Below, one piece after another: positions 44,439 to 52,027 of a DNA stretch of 64,000 nucleotides. The first letter of the stretch is position 1. The number at the start of each line of letters is the position of its first letter. The notes below the pieces were generated by a model that made no database searches, was not told the origin of the DNA, and saw only the letters and a program-made list of their open reading frames with translations. The position numbers and the translations under genes are program-made. Source of the DNA: Massilia sp. Mn16-1_5 (lineage in GTDB: Bacteria > Pseudomonadota > Gammaproteobacteria > Burkholderiales > Burkholderiaceae_D). Location: assembly GCF_004798585.1 (NCBI RefSeq), contig NZ_PPXQ01000001.1:124001-188000 (forward strand), read 5' to 3'.

Positions 44439-45098
44439 ATGCCGGATACCATCCATTTTGCAGGGCCGCAGGCCGACGGCAGGGCGCCGGTCCGCAGGCC
44501 GCGCCCGCAGCGGCCCGTGCTCGAACGCTTCCCCCGCGGAGCAGCGGGCAGGGCGGAGCTCGAGGCCTACATCGCCGCCGCCTTCCTCGAAAGCTACGGC
44601 GCGCACATCGATCATTTCAGCGACACCCTGGTCGGCTACCGCGACGCCACCGGCGCCTGGGCCGCGGCGCTCGGCTATTCGCTGGCGGCCGACGGTCCCG
44701 TCTTTCTCGAGCAGTACCTCGACGGCCCGATCGAAGGGGAAATCGGCGCCCGCCTCGAGCGTCCGCTCGCGCGGGCCGAAATCGTCGAGGTCGGCAACCT
44801 GGCGGCGAGCCATCCCGGAGCGGCGCGCGCCCTGATCATCGGTACCACTACGCTGCTGCACGACATGGGCCTGCACATGGTCGCCTTCACCGCGACCACC
44901 AGCCTGCTCAATTCCTTTGGCCGCCTCCAGTTGCGGCCGCAGGTGCTGGCCCCCGCCGATCCGGCGCGGCTCCCGGGCGGCGGCCGCCACTGGGGCACCT
45001 ATTACGCAACCCATCCACAGGTAATGTTTGGTGACATCCAATATGGCTATTCAGAACTTGCTCGACTCGCTACCCGTTCATTCCGTCCTGCTGACTGA
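44439..45098 (+). CDS. thermostable hemolysin family protein (AHL-synthase/GNAT-like fold)
   Basis: A 219-residue protein matching the T_hemolysin family: an N-terminal FAGPQADGRAPVRRP extension, then AYIAAAFLESYGAHIDHFSDTLVGYRD, FLEQYLDGPIEGEIG, RAEIVEVGNLAASHPGAARALI and a C-terminal GTYYATHPQVMFGDIQYG. The family is named after a Vibrio hemolysin, but the EVGNLAA-type core and overall pattern recall acyl-homoserine-lactone synthase and GNAT acyltransferases. It has no signal peptide or membrane helix, which argues against a secreted toxin. It heads a seven-gene operon and overlaps the ligase gene by about 56 nt. Enzymatic role is inferred. Confidence 0.8.
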   Translation: MPDTIHFAGPQADGRAPVRRPRPQRPVLERFPRGAAGRAELEAYIAAAFLESYGAHIDHFSDTLVGYRDATGAWAAALGYSLAADGPVFLEQYLDGPIEGEIGARLERPLARAEIVEVGNLAASHPGAARALIIGTTTLLHDMGLHMVAFTATTSLLNSFGRLQLRPQVLAPADPARLPGGGRHWGTYYATHPQVMFGDIQYGYSELARLATRSFRPAD

Positions 45099-46521
45099 CG
45101 GCTCCCACGAACTCGACCGCGCGGCGCTGGCCGAGCGCGTCCGCCAGGCCGGCGCCGCGCTCGAAGCGCGCGCCCGGCCGCGGGCGCCGGTCGGCATCCT
45201 GGCCGACAACTCGCCCGAGTGGCTGGTGGTGGACCTGGCCACCCAGATGCTGGGCCTGACCCTGGTGCCGCTGCCGCTCTTTTTCACACCCGAGCAATGG
45301 ATGCACGTCATCGCGCAAAGCGGCATGGGCGCGCTGTACTGCGCCGATCCGGCGCAGGGCGCCGCGCTCGGTTTCGACGGGCTCGTCGACGGCGGCGGAC
45401 CACTCGCCTTGTGCGAAACGAGCCGCGAACCGGCACGCGCCGCCCTCGATGGTGTGCAGAAACTGACATTCACCTCGGGCACGACTTCGGCGCCGAAGGG
45501 CGTCTGCCTGATCACCGAGCAGCAGTGGGAGGTCGCCGGCGCGCTGCGCGCCGGCGTCGCCCCGCTGCAGCTGGAACGCCACCTGTGCGTGCTGCCGTTC
45601 GCGGTCCTGCTCGAGAATATCGCCGGACCGTACACGGCGCTGCTCAGCGGCGCGACGACGATCTGTCCACCCTTGGCGGAAGTAGGCATGCGCGGGGCCA
45701 GCGCTTTCGACCCGCAGGCCTGTCTCGACGCGATCGCGCGCTACGAGGCGCACAGCGTCACGCTGGTGCCGCAGATGCTGCAGGCGCTCGTCGCGGCAAG
45801 CAGGCCCGGCGACCCGCGCCTGCGCAGCCTGCGCTTCGTCGCCGTCGGCGGCGGCAAGATGCCGCCCCAGCTGCTGGCGGCGGCGCGCGCGCTCGGTTTG
45901 CCGGTGTTCGAAGGCTACGGGCTGTCCGAGTGCGCCTCGGTGGTCGCGCTGAACCTGCCGGGCGCCGAACGCGACGGCAGCGTCGGCCGGCCGCTGGCGC
46001 ACCGGCAGGTGGCGATCGCCGCCGACGGCGAAATCCTGGTGCAGGACTGCGCTGCGCGCTACCTGGGCCTGGAGGCGGTGTCCAGGGAAGAAGGCTGGCT
46101 CGCCACGGGCGACCTCGGCCACCTCGACGAGGAGGGCTTCCTGTTCATCGACGGCCGCAAGAAGGACATCCTGATCACCGGCTTCGGGCGCAACGTCTCG
46201 CCCGAATGGCCGGAAGCGGTCCTTACGGGCACCGGCGCCGTCGCCCAGGCGATCGTCGTCGGCGAGGCCCAGCCATGGCTGGGCGCGCTGCTGGTGCCGG
46301 CCGGGCCGGGCGTCGACGCGGCGGCCCTGCAGGCCGCGGTAGAGCGCGCCAACGCCAGCTTGCCGGATTACGCGCGCATCCAGCGCTGGCGGGCAGTGCC
46401 GCCCTTCCTGCCGGCGAACGGCTTGCTGACCCCGAACGGCCGCCTCAAGCGCGAGGCCATCCGCACCCAGTATGCGAACGAGATCGCATCCCTCTTTACC
46501 CAACCGGAGTCGAACCCGTGA
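45043..46521 (+). CDS. ANL-superfamily acyl/aryl-CoA ligase (AMP-binding)
   Basis: A 492-residue adenylating enzyme; I chose the ATG at 45043 over a TTG at 45028. The P-loop is LTFTSGTTSAPKGV (about residue 143), A5 is FEGYGLSECASVV, the hinge region is WLATGDLGHLDEEGFLFIDGRKKDILITGFGRNVSPEWPE, and the catalytic C-terminal lysine is in PNGRLKREAI. It should activate a carboxylic acid as an acyl-adenylate and then acyl-CoA. It is somewhat short for FadD-type ligases. Stop and next start overlap (GTGA), so it is tightly coupled to the diiron-type enzyme. Confidence 0.87.
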   Translation: MAIQNLLDSLPVHSVLLTDGSHELDRAALAERVRQAGAALEARARPRAPVGILADNSPEWLVVDLATQMLGLTLVPLPLFFTPEQWMHVIAQSGMGALYCADPAQGAALGFDGLVDGGGPLALCETSREPARAALDGVQKLTFTSGTTSAPKGVCLITEQQWEVAGALRAGVAPLQLERHLCVLPFAVLLENIAGPYTALLSGATTICPPLAEVGMRGASAFDPQACLDAIARYEAHSVTLVPQMLQALVAASRPGDPRLRSLRFVAVGGGKMPPQLLAAARALGLPVFEGYGLSECASVVALNLPGAERDGSVGRPLAHRQVAIAADGEILVQDCAARYLGLEAVSREEGWLATGDLGHLDEEGFLFIDGRKKDILITGFGRNVSPEWPEAVLTGTGAVAQAIVVGEAQPWLGALLVPAGPGVDAAALQAAVERANASLPDYARIQRWRAVPPFLPANGLLTPNGRLKREAIRTQYANEIASLFTQPESNP

Positions 46522-47189
46522 ACTTCTTCGAACAATTGCAGGCGGCGACCGAGCCGCAACGCCAGGATATGTTCTCCATCCCCATCATCCAGGATGCGCT
46601 GCAGGGCAAGGTGATCACTTCCCAGTACATCGCCTTCCTGGGCCAGGCCTATCATCACGTGAAGCATACCGTGCCGCTCCTGATGGCCTGCGGCAGCCGC
46701 CTCGACGCCCGCCATGAATGGCTGCGCGAAGCGATCGCCGAATACATCGAGGAGGAAGTCGGCCACCAGGAGTGGATCCTGTCCGATATCCGCGCCTGCG
46801 GCGGCGATGCCGAAGCGGTACGCCATGCACGTCCGCATGCCAGCACCGAACTGATGGTCGCCTATGCCTACCATCAAATCGACCGAGGCAATCCGGTCGC
46901 CTTCTTCGGCATGGTGCACGTGCTGGAGGGCACCAGCACCGCGCTGGCCACCCACGCCGCCGACACCATGCGCTCCGCGCTGGCGCTGCCGCCCGAGGCC
47001 TTCAGCTACCTGAGTTCCCACGGCAGCCTCGACCTCGACCACGTCAAGTTTTTCGAAGGCCTGATGAACCGGCTCGAGGACGCAGCCGACCGCGAGGCGG
47101 TGGTCCACATGGCGCGCATGATGTACGGCTTGTACGGCAACGTCTTCCGCAGCCTGCCGCGCGGCGAACAACTGTTTGCGGGAGCGTAG
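46518..47189 (+). CDS. heme-oxygenase-like (TenA/PqqC/UndA-type) putative diiron enzyme
   Basis: A 223-residue all-helical protein starting at a GTG that overlaps the ligase stop by 4 bp. The pattern QAYHHVKHTVPLL, then EYIEEEVGHQEWILSDI, HVLEGTS, and LDLDHVKFFE supplies spaced Glu, His and Asp-x-x-His residues of the heme-oxygenase-like diiron oxidase scaffold (HDO), the group containing UndA and BesC. Such proteins are often mislabelled TenA transcriptional regulators. It probably oxidises or cleaves the acyl product of its neighbours using O2 and Fe(II). The exact metal ligands need a structural model. Confidence 0.75.
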   Translation: MNFFEQLQAATEPQRQDMFSIPIIQDALQGKVITSQYIAFLGQAYHHVKHTVPLLMACGSRLDARHEWLREAIAEYIEEEVGHQEWILSDIRACGGDAEAVRHARPHASTELMVAYAYHQIDRGNPVAFFGMVHVLEGTSTALATHAADTMRSALALPPEAFSYLSSHGSLDLDHVKFFEGLMNRLEDAADREAVVHMARMMYGLYGNVFRSLPRGEQLFAGA

Positions 47190-47191
47190 AA

Positions 47192-47989
47192 ATGGCGCAG
47201 AACGACACCCAGCCATACCGCGCCGTCCTGACCGGCGCCAGCGGCGGCATCGGCGCGGCGATCGCCGAGCGCCTGGCGCCGCGCTGCGCGCTGCTGATCC
47301 TGGTCGGGCGTAACCGGAACGCGCTCGAGGCGCTGGCCGGCGGCCTGCAGGGATGCCAGGTGCGCATCGTCAGTGGCGACCTGTGCGAGCAGGCCACACT
47401 CGATGCGATCGCCGCCTGCGCGCGCGACAGCGGGGGCATCAACCTGCTGGTGAACAACGCCGGCATCAGCAGCTTCCACGCCTTCGAGACCCAGCCCGCC
47501 GCCGCCATCCGCGCCCAGATCGAGACCAACCTGGTGGCGCCCATGCTGCTCACGCGCACCTTGCTGCCCCTGTTGCACGCGGTCCCTGCGGCCCAGGTCG
47601 TGAACATCGGTTCCGTGTTCGGCTCGCTCGGCTATCCCGGTTTTGCCGCCTACGGCGCCGCCAAGGCCGGCCTGGCGGGCTTTTCGCAGTCGCTGCGGCG
47701 CGAACTGGCCGACACCGCGGTCGCGGTGCGCCATTTCTCGCCGCGCGCTACACGCACCGCGATTAACAGCGCGGCCGTCAACCGCATGAACACGGCGCTG
47801 CGCACCAACGAGGACACGCCCGAGGCGGTCGCTGACGCTTTCATGGCCTTCCTGGCCGGCACCGCGGCCGAGCGCACGCTGGGCGGCTCGGAACGCTTTT
47901 TCGTGCTCGTCAACAAGCTGCTGCCGGGGATCCCCGAGAACGCGATCCGCAAGCAGCTGGGCCAGATCCGCAAATACCTGCCCCGCTAA
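47192..47989 (+). CDS. short-chain dehydrogenase/reductase
   Basis: A 265-residue classical SDR. The NAD(P) motif is TGASGGIG (residues 14-21), NNAG lies in LLVNNAGIS (about 91-94), the catalytic Ser is in NIGSVFGSLG (about 142), and the Tyr/Lys pair in FAAYGAAKAGLAGFSQSL (about 153-157). GGGAG precedes the ATG, 2 nt after the previous stop. It should reduce or oxidise a carbonyl/alcohol of the pathway product. The C-terminal half (GGSERFFVLVNKLLPGIPENAIRKQL) resembles reductases that work on acyl chains. Substrate unknown. Confidence 0.88.
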   Translation: MAQNDTQPYRAVLTGASGGIGAAIAERLAPRCALLILVGRNRNALEALAGGLQGCQVRIVSGDLCEQATLDAIAACARDSGGINLLVNNAGISSFHAFETQPAAAIRAQIETNLVAPMLLTRTLLPLLHAVPAAQVVNIGSVFGSLGYPGFAAYGAAKAGLAGFSQSLRRELADTAVAVRHFSPRATRTAINSAAVNRMNTALRTNEDTPEAVADAFMAFLAGTAAERTLGGSERFFVLVNKLLPGIPENAIRKQLGQIRKYLPR

Positions 47990-48015
47990 CCCGACCCGTC
48001 AACAAGGAGAAAACG

Positions 48016-48660
48016 ATGAAATACCGATCCGCGTGGCTTACGGCCCTGGCGGCCGCCGTGATGATCTCGCCGGCATGGGCCGGCGTCAACGAGGACGTCG
48101 CCCACCTGCAGCAAAGCTGGGAACAGGTAAAGTATCAAACTCCTGCGCCGAAGCAGGAACAGGGTTTCGAGCGGCTCGTGGCCGAAAGCGAGCAAGTCCT
48201 TGCGCGCAACCCGAACAGTGCCGACATCCTCATCTGGCATGCCATCATCGAGTCGACCTATGCCGGCGCGAAAGGCGGGCTCGGCGCGCTGAAGTACGTG
48301 AAGGATGCCAAGAAGAACCTCGAGCAGGCGCTGTCGATTAACCCGGCCGCGCTCGCCGGATCGGCCTATACGAGCCTGGGTTCGCTATACTACCAGGTGC
48401 CCGGCTGGCCGATCGGCTTCGGCGACGACGCCAAGGCGCAGGAATTCCTGAAAAAGGGCCTGGCGGCCAATCCGGACGGCATCGACCCGAATTATTTTTA
48501 CGGCGACTACCTGTACCGCAAGGGCGACTTCGATGGGGCCGAGCGTTTCCTGCGCAAGGCCATGCAAGCGCCGGCGCGTGCCGGCCGCAAGCTGGCCGAC
48601 GACGGCCGCCGCGGCGAGATCGCGCAATTGCTCGACAAGATAGCCCAGCAAAGGAAATAA
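48016..48660 (+). CDS. secreted TPR-like protein
   Basis: A 214-residue protein with a signal peptide (WLTALAAAVMISPAWA). The mature part contains tetratricopeptide-like repeats: ESEQVLARNPNSADILIWHAIIEST, KNLEQALSINPAALAGSAYTSLGSLYYQ, and KAQEFLKKGLAANPDGIDPNYFYGDYLYRKGDFDGAERFLRKAM. It would sit in the periplasm as a binding or scaffold protein. A GGAGAAAACG site precedes the ATG. It lies between the enzyme genes and the two-component genes, so it may bind the product or act as a sensor accessory. Confidence 0.78.
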   Translation: MKYRSAWLTALAAAVMISPAWAGVNEDVAHLQQSWEQVKYQTPAPKQEQGFERLVAESEQVLARNPNSADILIWHAIIESTYAGAKGGLGALKYVKDAKKNLEQALSINPAALAGSAYTSLGSLYYQVPGWPIGFGDDAKAQEFLKKGLAANPDGIDPNYFYGDYLYRKGDFDGAERFLRKAMQAPARAGRKLADDGRRGEIAQLLDKIAQQRK

Positions 48661-48685
48661 GCGACATGCAGACTAGGATGCGGCC

Positions 48686-49351
48686 TTGAGGCTGCTGCTG
48701 ATCGAGGACGACGCGCTGCTCGCCAGCGGCTTGCTGGTGGCGCTGCGCCGTGCCCACTACACGGTCGAGCACGTGCGCGACGGCGGCTCCGCGCTGGCGG
48801 CGCTACGCGACAACGCCTTCGACCTGGCCATCCTCGACCTCGGCCTGCCCGGCATCGACGGCACCGAGGTGCTGCGCCAGCTACGCGCTGGCGGCAATGG
48901 CCTGCCGGTCCTGATCCTGTCGGCGCGCGACGCGATGCGCGACCGCGTCCTCGGGCTCGATCTCGGCGCCGACGACTACCTGGTCAAGCCCTTCGAGCTC
49001 GACGAGCTGCTGGCGCGCCTGCGGGTCGTCACGCGCCGCCATGGGGGGCGCCCGGTGAACCGGATCGAGCAGGGTGCCTTGGTGCTCGACCTGGAAAGCC
49101 TGCGCGCGTCCTGGCATGGCGAGCCGGTCGAGCTGCAGCGGCTCGAATTCATGCTGCTCAAGCAGCTGGCGGACAATCCGCTGCGCGTCTTCAGCCGCGC
49201 CCAGCTGGAGGAATCGCTGTACGGCTGGGGCGAGGGGGCCGAAAGCAACACCATCGACGTCCACGTCCACCACCTGCGCAAGAAGCTCGCGCCGGCCGTC
49301 GTCAAGACCATCCGCGGGGTCGGCTACCGCCTCGGGGACGTCGGCGCATGA
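48686..49351 (+). CDS. OmpR-family response regulator (PmrA/QseB-like)
   Basis: A 221-residue regulator starting at a TTG at 48686 with AGGA upstream; no in-frame ATG is available. The receiver domain has the acidic pocket IEDD and phosphoacceptor Asp51 in LAILDLGLPG, with Lys in LVKPFELDELLARL. The winged-helix domain (about residues 128-218) ends TIRGVGYRLGD. Its stop overlaps the kinase start by 4 bp. The PmrA/QseB branch recognises repeated TTAA half sites like the one upstream of this operon. Confidence 0.93.
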   Translation: MRLLLIEDDALLASGLLVALRRAHYTVEHVRDGGSALAALRDNAFDLAILDLGLPGIDGTEVLRQLRAGGNGLPVLILSARDAMRDRVLGLDLGADDYLVKPFELDELLARLRVVTRRHGGRPVNRIEQGALVLDLESLRASWHGEPVELQRLEFMLLKQLADNPLRVFSRAQLEESLYGWGEGAESNTIDVHVHHLRKKLAPAVVKTIRGVGYRLGDVGA

Positions 49352-50742
49352 CAGGCCGCATCTACTCCGGCCGCCGGCGCCTGGTCGCCGCCACCCTGGC
49401 GTGCATGGTGCTGATCTTCGGCGGCATCGGCGTCGTGGCGCACCTGGTGGCGCGCCACGAGTCCGAAGAACTGTTCAGCGCCCGCCTGGCCACTTCGGCG
49501 CGCGTGCTGGAGGCGCTGGTGGCGCAGCAGTTGTCGACCGCGACCCTGACCCGGCCTATCGTCATCACGCTGCCGCCGGAGCTGGAAACCGCGGGTGAAA
49601 ACGAGGACGAGGCCTTCGGCCACCGTTACGAAACCAAGATCGCCTTCCAGGTGTGGCGCGACGACGGCAAGCTGCTGGCGAAATCGGCTTCCGCGCCGCA
49701 GGAGGCGCTCGCACCCTTGCAGCCCGGTTTCAGTACGCACGCCGTCGGCAGCACCTTGTGGGAGGTGTTTGCGCTGCGCTCCGGGCACATCTGGGTGCTC
49801 ACTGCGGAGAAGGAGGAGGTCAGGCGCGAAATGGCCGACTACGTCGGCAAGTCGATCATCGCGCCGATGATCCTCGGCGGCCTGCTGATGCTGGCCGCGG
49901 TCAATATCGTGCTGGTGCGCAGTACCCGGCCGCTGAAGGAACTGGCGGCGCGCATCGCGGCGCGTACGCCCGATTCGCTTGATCCGGTGCGCTTGCCGGC
50001 AACCCCGGCCGAGCTGGCGCCGATCGTCACCGAACTGAACCACCTGCTCGACCGCATCAAGGCGGCCTTCGAACGCGAACAGCGCTTCATCGACGCCGCC
50101 GCCCACGAGATCCGTACCCCGATCGCCGCGCTCCAGCTGCATCTCGAAAACGCGCTGCGCTCGCACGACGAGTCGGAGCGGGGCGCTGCGCTGGCGCAAG
50201 CGCTGGCAGGGGCGCGCCGTACCAGCAGCCTGGCAGAGCAGCTCCTGACCCTGAGCCGCCTCAGCGCGCGCAGCGACGACTACGCGCCTCGGCGCGTGTC
50301 GATGCTGGAGGTCTGCCAGGACGTGATCGGCGCCGTCGATCCCCTGCTCGAACGCAGGGGCCAGGCCATCAGCCTGGACGCGGAGAGCGACTGCCCGGTC
50401 TGGGGCGAACCCTCGCAACTGCGGCGCCTCCTGCAGAACCTCATCGACAACGCCTCGATGCATGGCGCCCCCGATGGCGAGATCGAGGTGCGGCTCGCGC
50501 CGGCCGGCGAGCGCGTGCTGCTCTCGGTTGCCAACGACGGCGTGCCGATCCCCGAGGACGAAGTGGCCAGGCTGTTCACGCCGTATTACCGCCTGCGCGG
50601 CGCCGCGCCCGGCGGCCACGGCCTGGGCCTGGCGATCGTCAAGGAAATCGCCGACCAGCACCAGGCGCCGATCAGGATCGTTCCAAAGGGCAACAGTCAG
50701 GGTACGGTGGTCGAGGTGTCCCTGCCCGCAACTCAGGCCTAG
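49348..50742 (+). CDS. sensor histidine kinase (PmrB/QseC-like)
   Basis: A 464-residue membrane kinase. TM1 is about residues 12-32, a periplasmic sensor domain of about 135 residues is followed by TM2 (about 168-190) and a HAMP-like linker (RSTRPLKELAARIAAR). The phospho-accepting His253 is in AAHEIRTPIAALQLHLE. The HATPase domain shows the N-box LLQNLIDNASMHG, then VANDGVPIPEDE and GGHGLGLAIVKEI. The periplasmic domain is where a ligand (perhaps the operon's product or a metal) would be sensed. Overlap with the regulator gene ensures coexpression. Confidence 0.92.
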   Translation: MTGRIYSGRRRLVAATLACMVLIFGGIGVVAHLVARHESEELFSARLATSARVLEALVAQQLSTATLTRPIVITLPPELETAGENEDEAFGHRYETKIAFQVWRDDGKLLAKSASAPQEALAPLQPGFSTHAVGSTLWEVFALRSGHIWVLTAEKEEVRREMADYVGKSIIAPMILGGLLMLAAVNIVLVRSTRPLKELAARIAARTPDSLDPVRLPATPAELAPIVTELNHLLDRIKAAFEREQRFIDAAAHEIRTPIAALQLHLENALRSHDESERGAALAQALAGARRTSSLAEQLLTLSRLSARSDDYAPRRVSMLEVCQDVIGAVDPLLERRGQAISLDAESDCPVWGEPSQLRRLLQNLIDNASMHGAPDGEIEVRLAPAGERVLLSVANDGVPIPEDEVARLFTPYYRLRGAAPGGHGLGLAIVKEIADQHQAPIRIVPKGNSQGTVVEVSLPATQA

Positions 50743-50864
50743 CGGCGAGCGGGCCTCGTCGCATTCCGAAACCAAATTAAGCCTATTGCTACGGGGTTTT
50801 TCGTTGCGCCGTGCCAGAATCGGTATCCTGATGCGGTGCCGCGGCACCGGCAGGAGGTCACACG

Positions 50865-51921
50865 ATGAAACTCGGTTGGACTTTGGTCTGGATGGCGGCG
50901 CTTGCCTCCACGCCGGCGCTGGCTGCGCTCGTGCCTACTTCCCCGATGCAAGTGACGGTTGTCAGCGGTAAGTATGGGTATGCGTTTTCCCTGAACGATG
51001 CGGGGCAGTATGCCGTCAACTACGCCGGACCCGAGATTCCGTTCGAGGTGGCCAGCATCGACGGCGGGCCGGAGCCGCAGGGCGTCACCGGACTCGGGGG
51101 CGGAAGCACCCGGATCGCCGCGATCAACAACCTGGGCGAAGCCGTCGGCACCTCGACCACGGCCGGGGGGCAGCTGCATTCCTTCCTCTACGCTTCCGGC
51201 CGCACGCGTGACCTGACGACGGAATACGGCGCCGCGAGGGCGATTGCCATTAACGACCGCGGCGACATCACCGCCCAGGCGCCGGATGAACGGGCGATGG
51301 TGATCAGGGACGGTCATGCCGAGGTCTTCGGTCCGCCGAACAGCGTGGCCGGCGCCATCAACGAGCGCGGCGACATCCTGGTCGAGTATTTTCCGCCGGG
51401 GCAGGGCAGCCGCACCGCCGTGTACAGCAACGGGGAGCTGAACGACCTGCCGGCCCTGGGCGGCCCGCATGTCCTGGGCGGATCGATCAACGAGGCCGGC
51501 TGGGTCAGCGGCTACGGCACGACGCTCGACGGCCGACTTCACGCCTTGCTCTACGACGGCACGTCGGTCACCGACCTGACGCCGCAGGCCGCGAACGGCT
51601 TCGCTTACGACATCAACGACCTGGGGCAGGTGGTCGGCACCATGGACAACCGCGCCTTCCTGTATGCCGACGGGACCCGGGTCGACCTGAACAGCTTCGT
51701 CGACCCGGGCGCGGAACTTCTATTGACCTCGGCCAGCGACATCAACAACCGGGGACAGGTTCTGGCGCACGCATGCGACCGCGGGCGTGTTCTGCTACGA
51801 CACCGTACTGCTCGACGCCATTCCACCGGTGCCGGAACCGTCGCGGATCCTGATGCTGGCGCTGGCCTCGAGCCTGCTGGGGGCCTGGTCCTGTGTAAGG
51901 GCGAGAGCGCACGCCCTATGA
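50865..51921 (+). pseudogene. secreted HAF-repeat protein with PEP-CTERM signal, split by a frameshift
   Basis: The frame from 50865 encodes a signal peptide (WMAALASTPALA) and a series of HAF-type repeats (AINNLGEAVGTS, AINDRGDITA, DINDLGQVVGTM, DINNRGQVLAH). It then loses sense near 51766-51776 and runs on to 52031, into the next gene's leader. In the +1 frame, from about 51777 to the stop at 51921, the expected end appears: AGVFCYDTVLLDA, then VPEPS, a hydrophobic helix and a basic tail, which is a complete PEP-CTERM sorting signal. A one-base insertion or two-base deletion (or a sequencing error) separates the anchor from the body. Intact, it would be an exosortase substrate. Confidence 0.75.
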
Positions 51922-51933
51922 CTTTGTATGTGT

Positions 51934-51947
51934 TTGATGCAAATCAA
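51934..51947. promoter_or_regulatory. FNR/ANR-type box upstream of the PatZ-like gene
   Basis: TTGAT-GCAA-ATCAA is a perfect match to the FNR consensus TTGATNNNNATCAA. Its centre is about 88 nt before the ATG at 52028. Confidence 0.8.
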
Positions 51948-52027
51948 GTCTGCGCCCCTCGAATGGGCTGCTCCGCACGTAAGCTAGATCCGAGGCCGCC
52001 ATGCGCGGCTCCCGACCGGAGCGCCAG

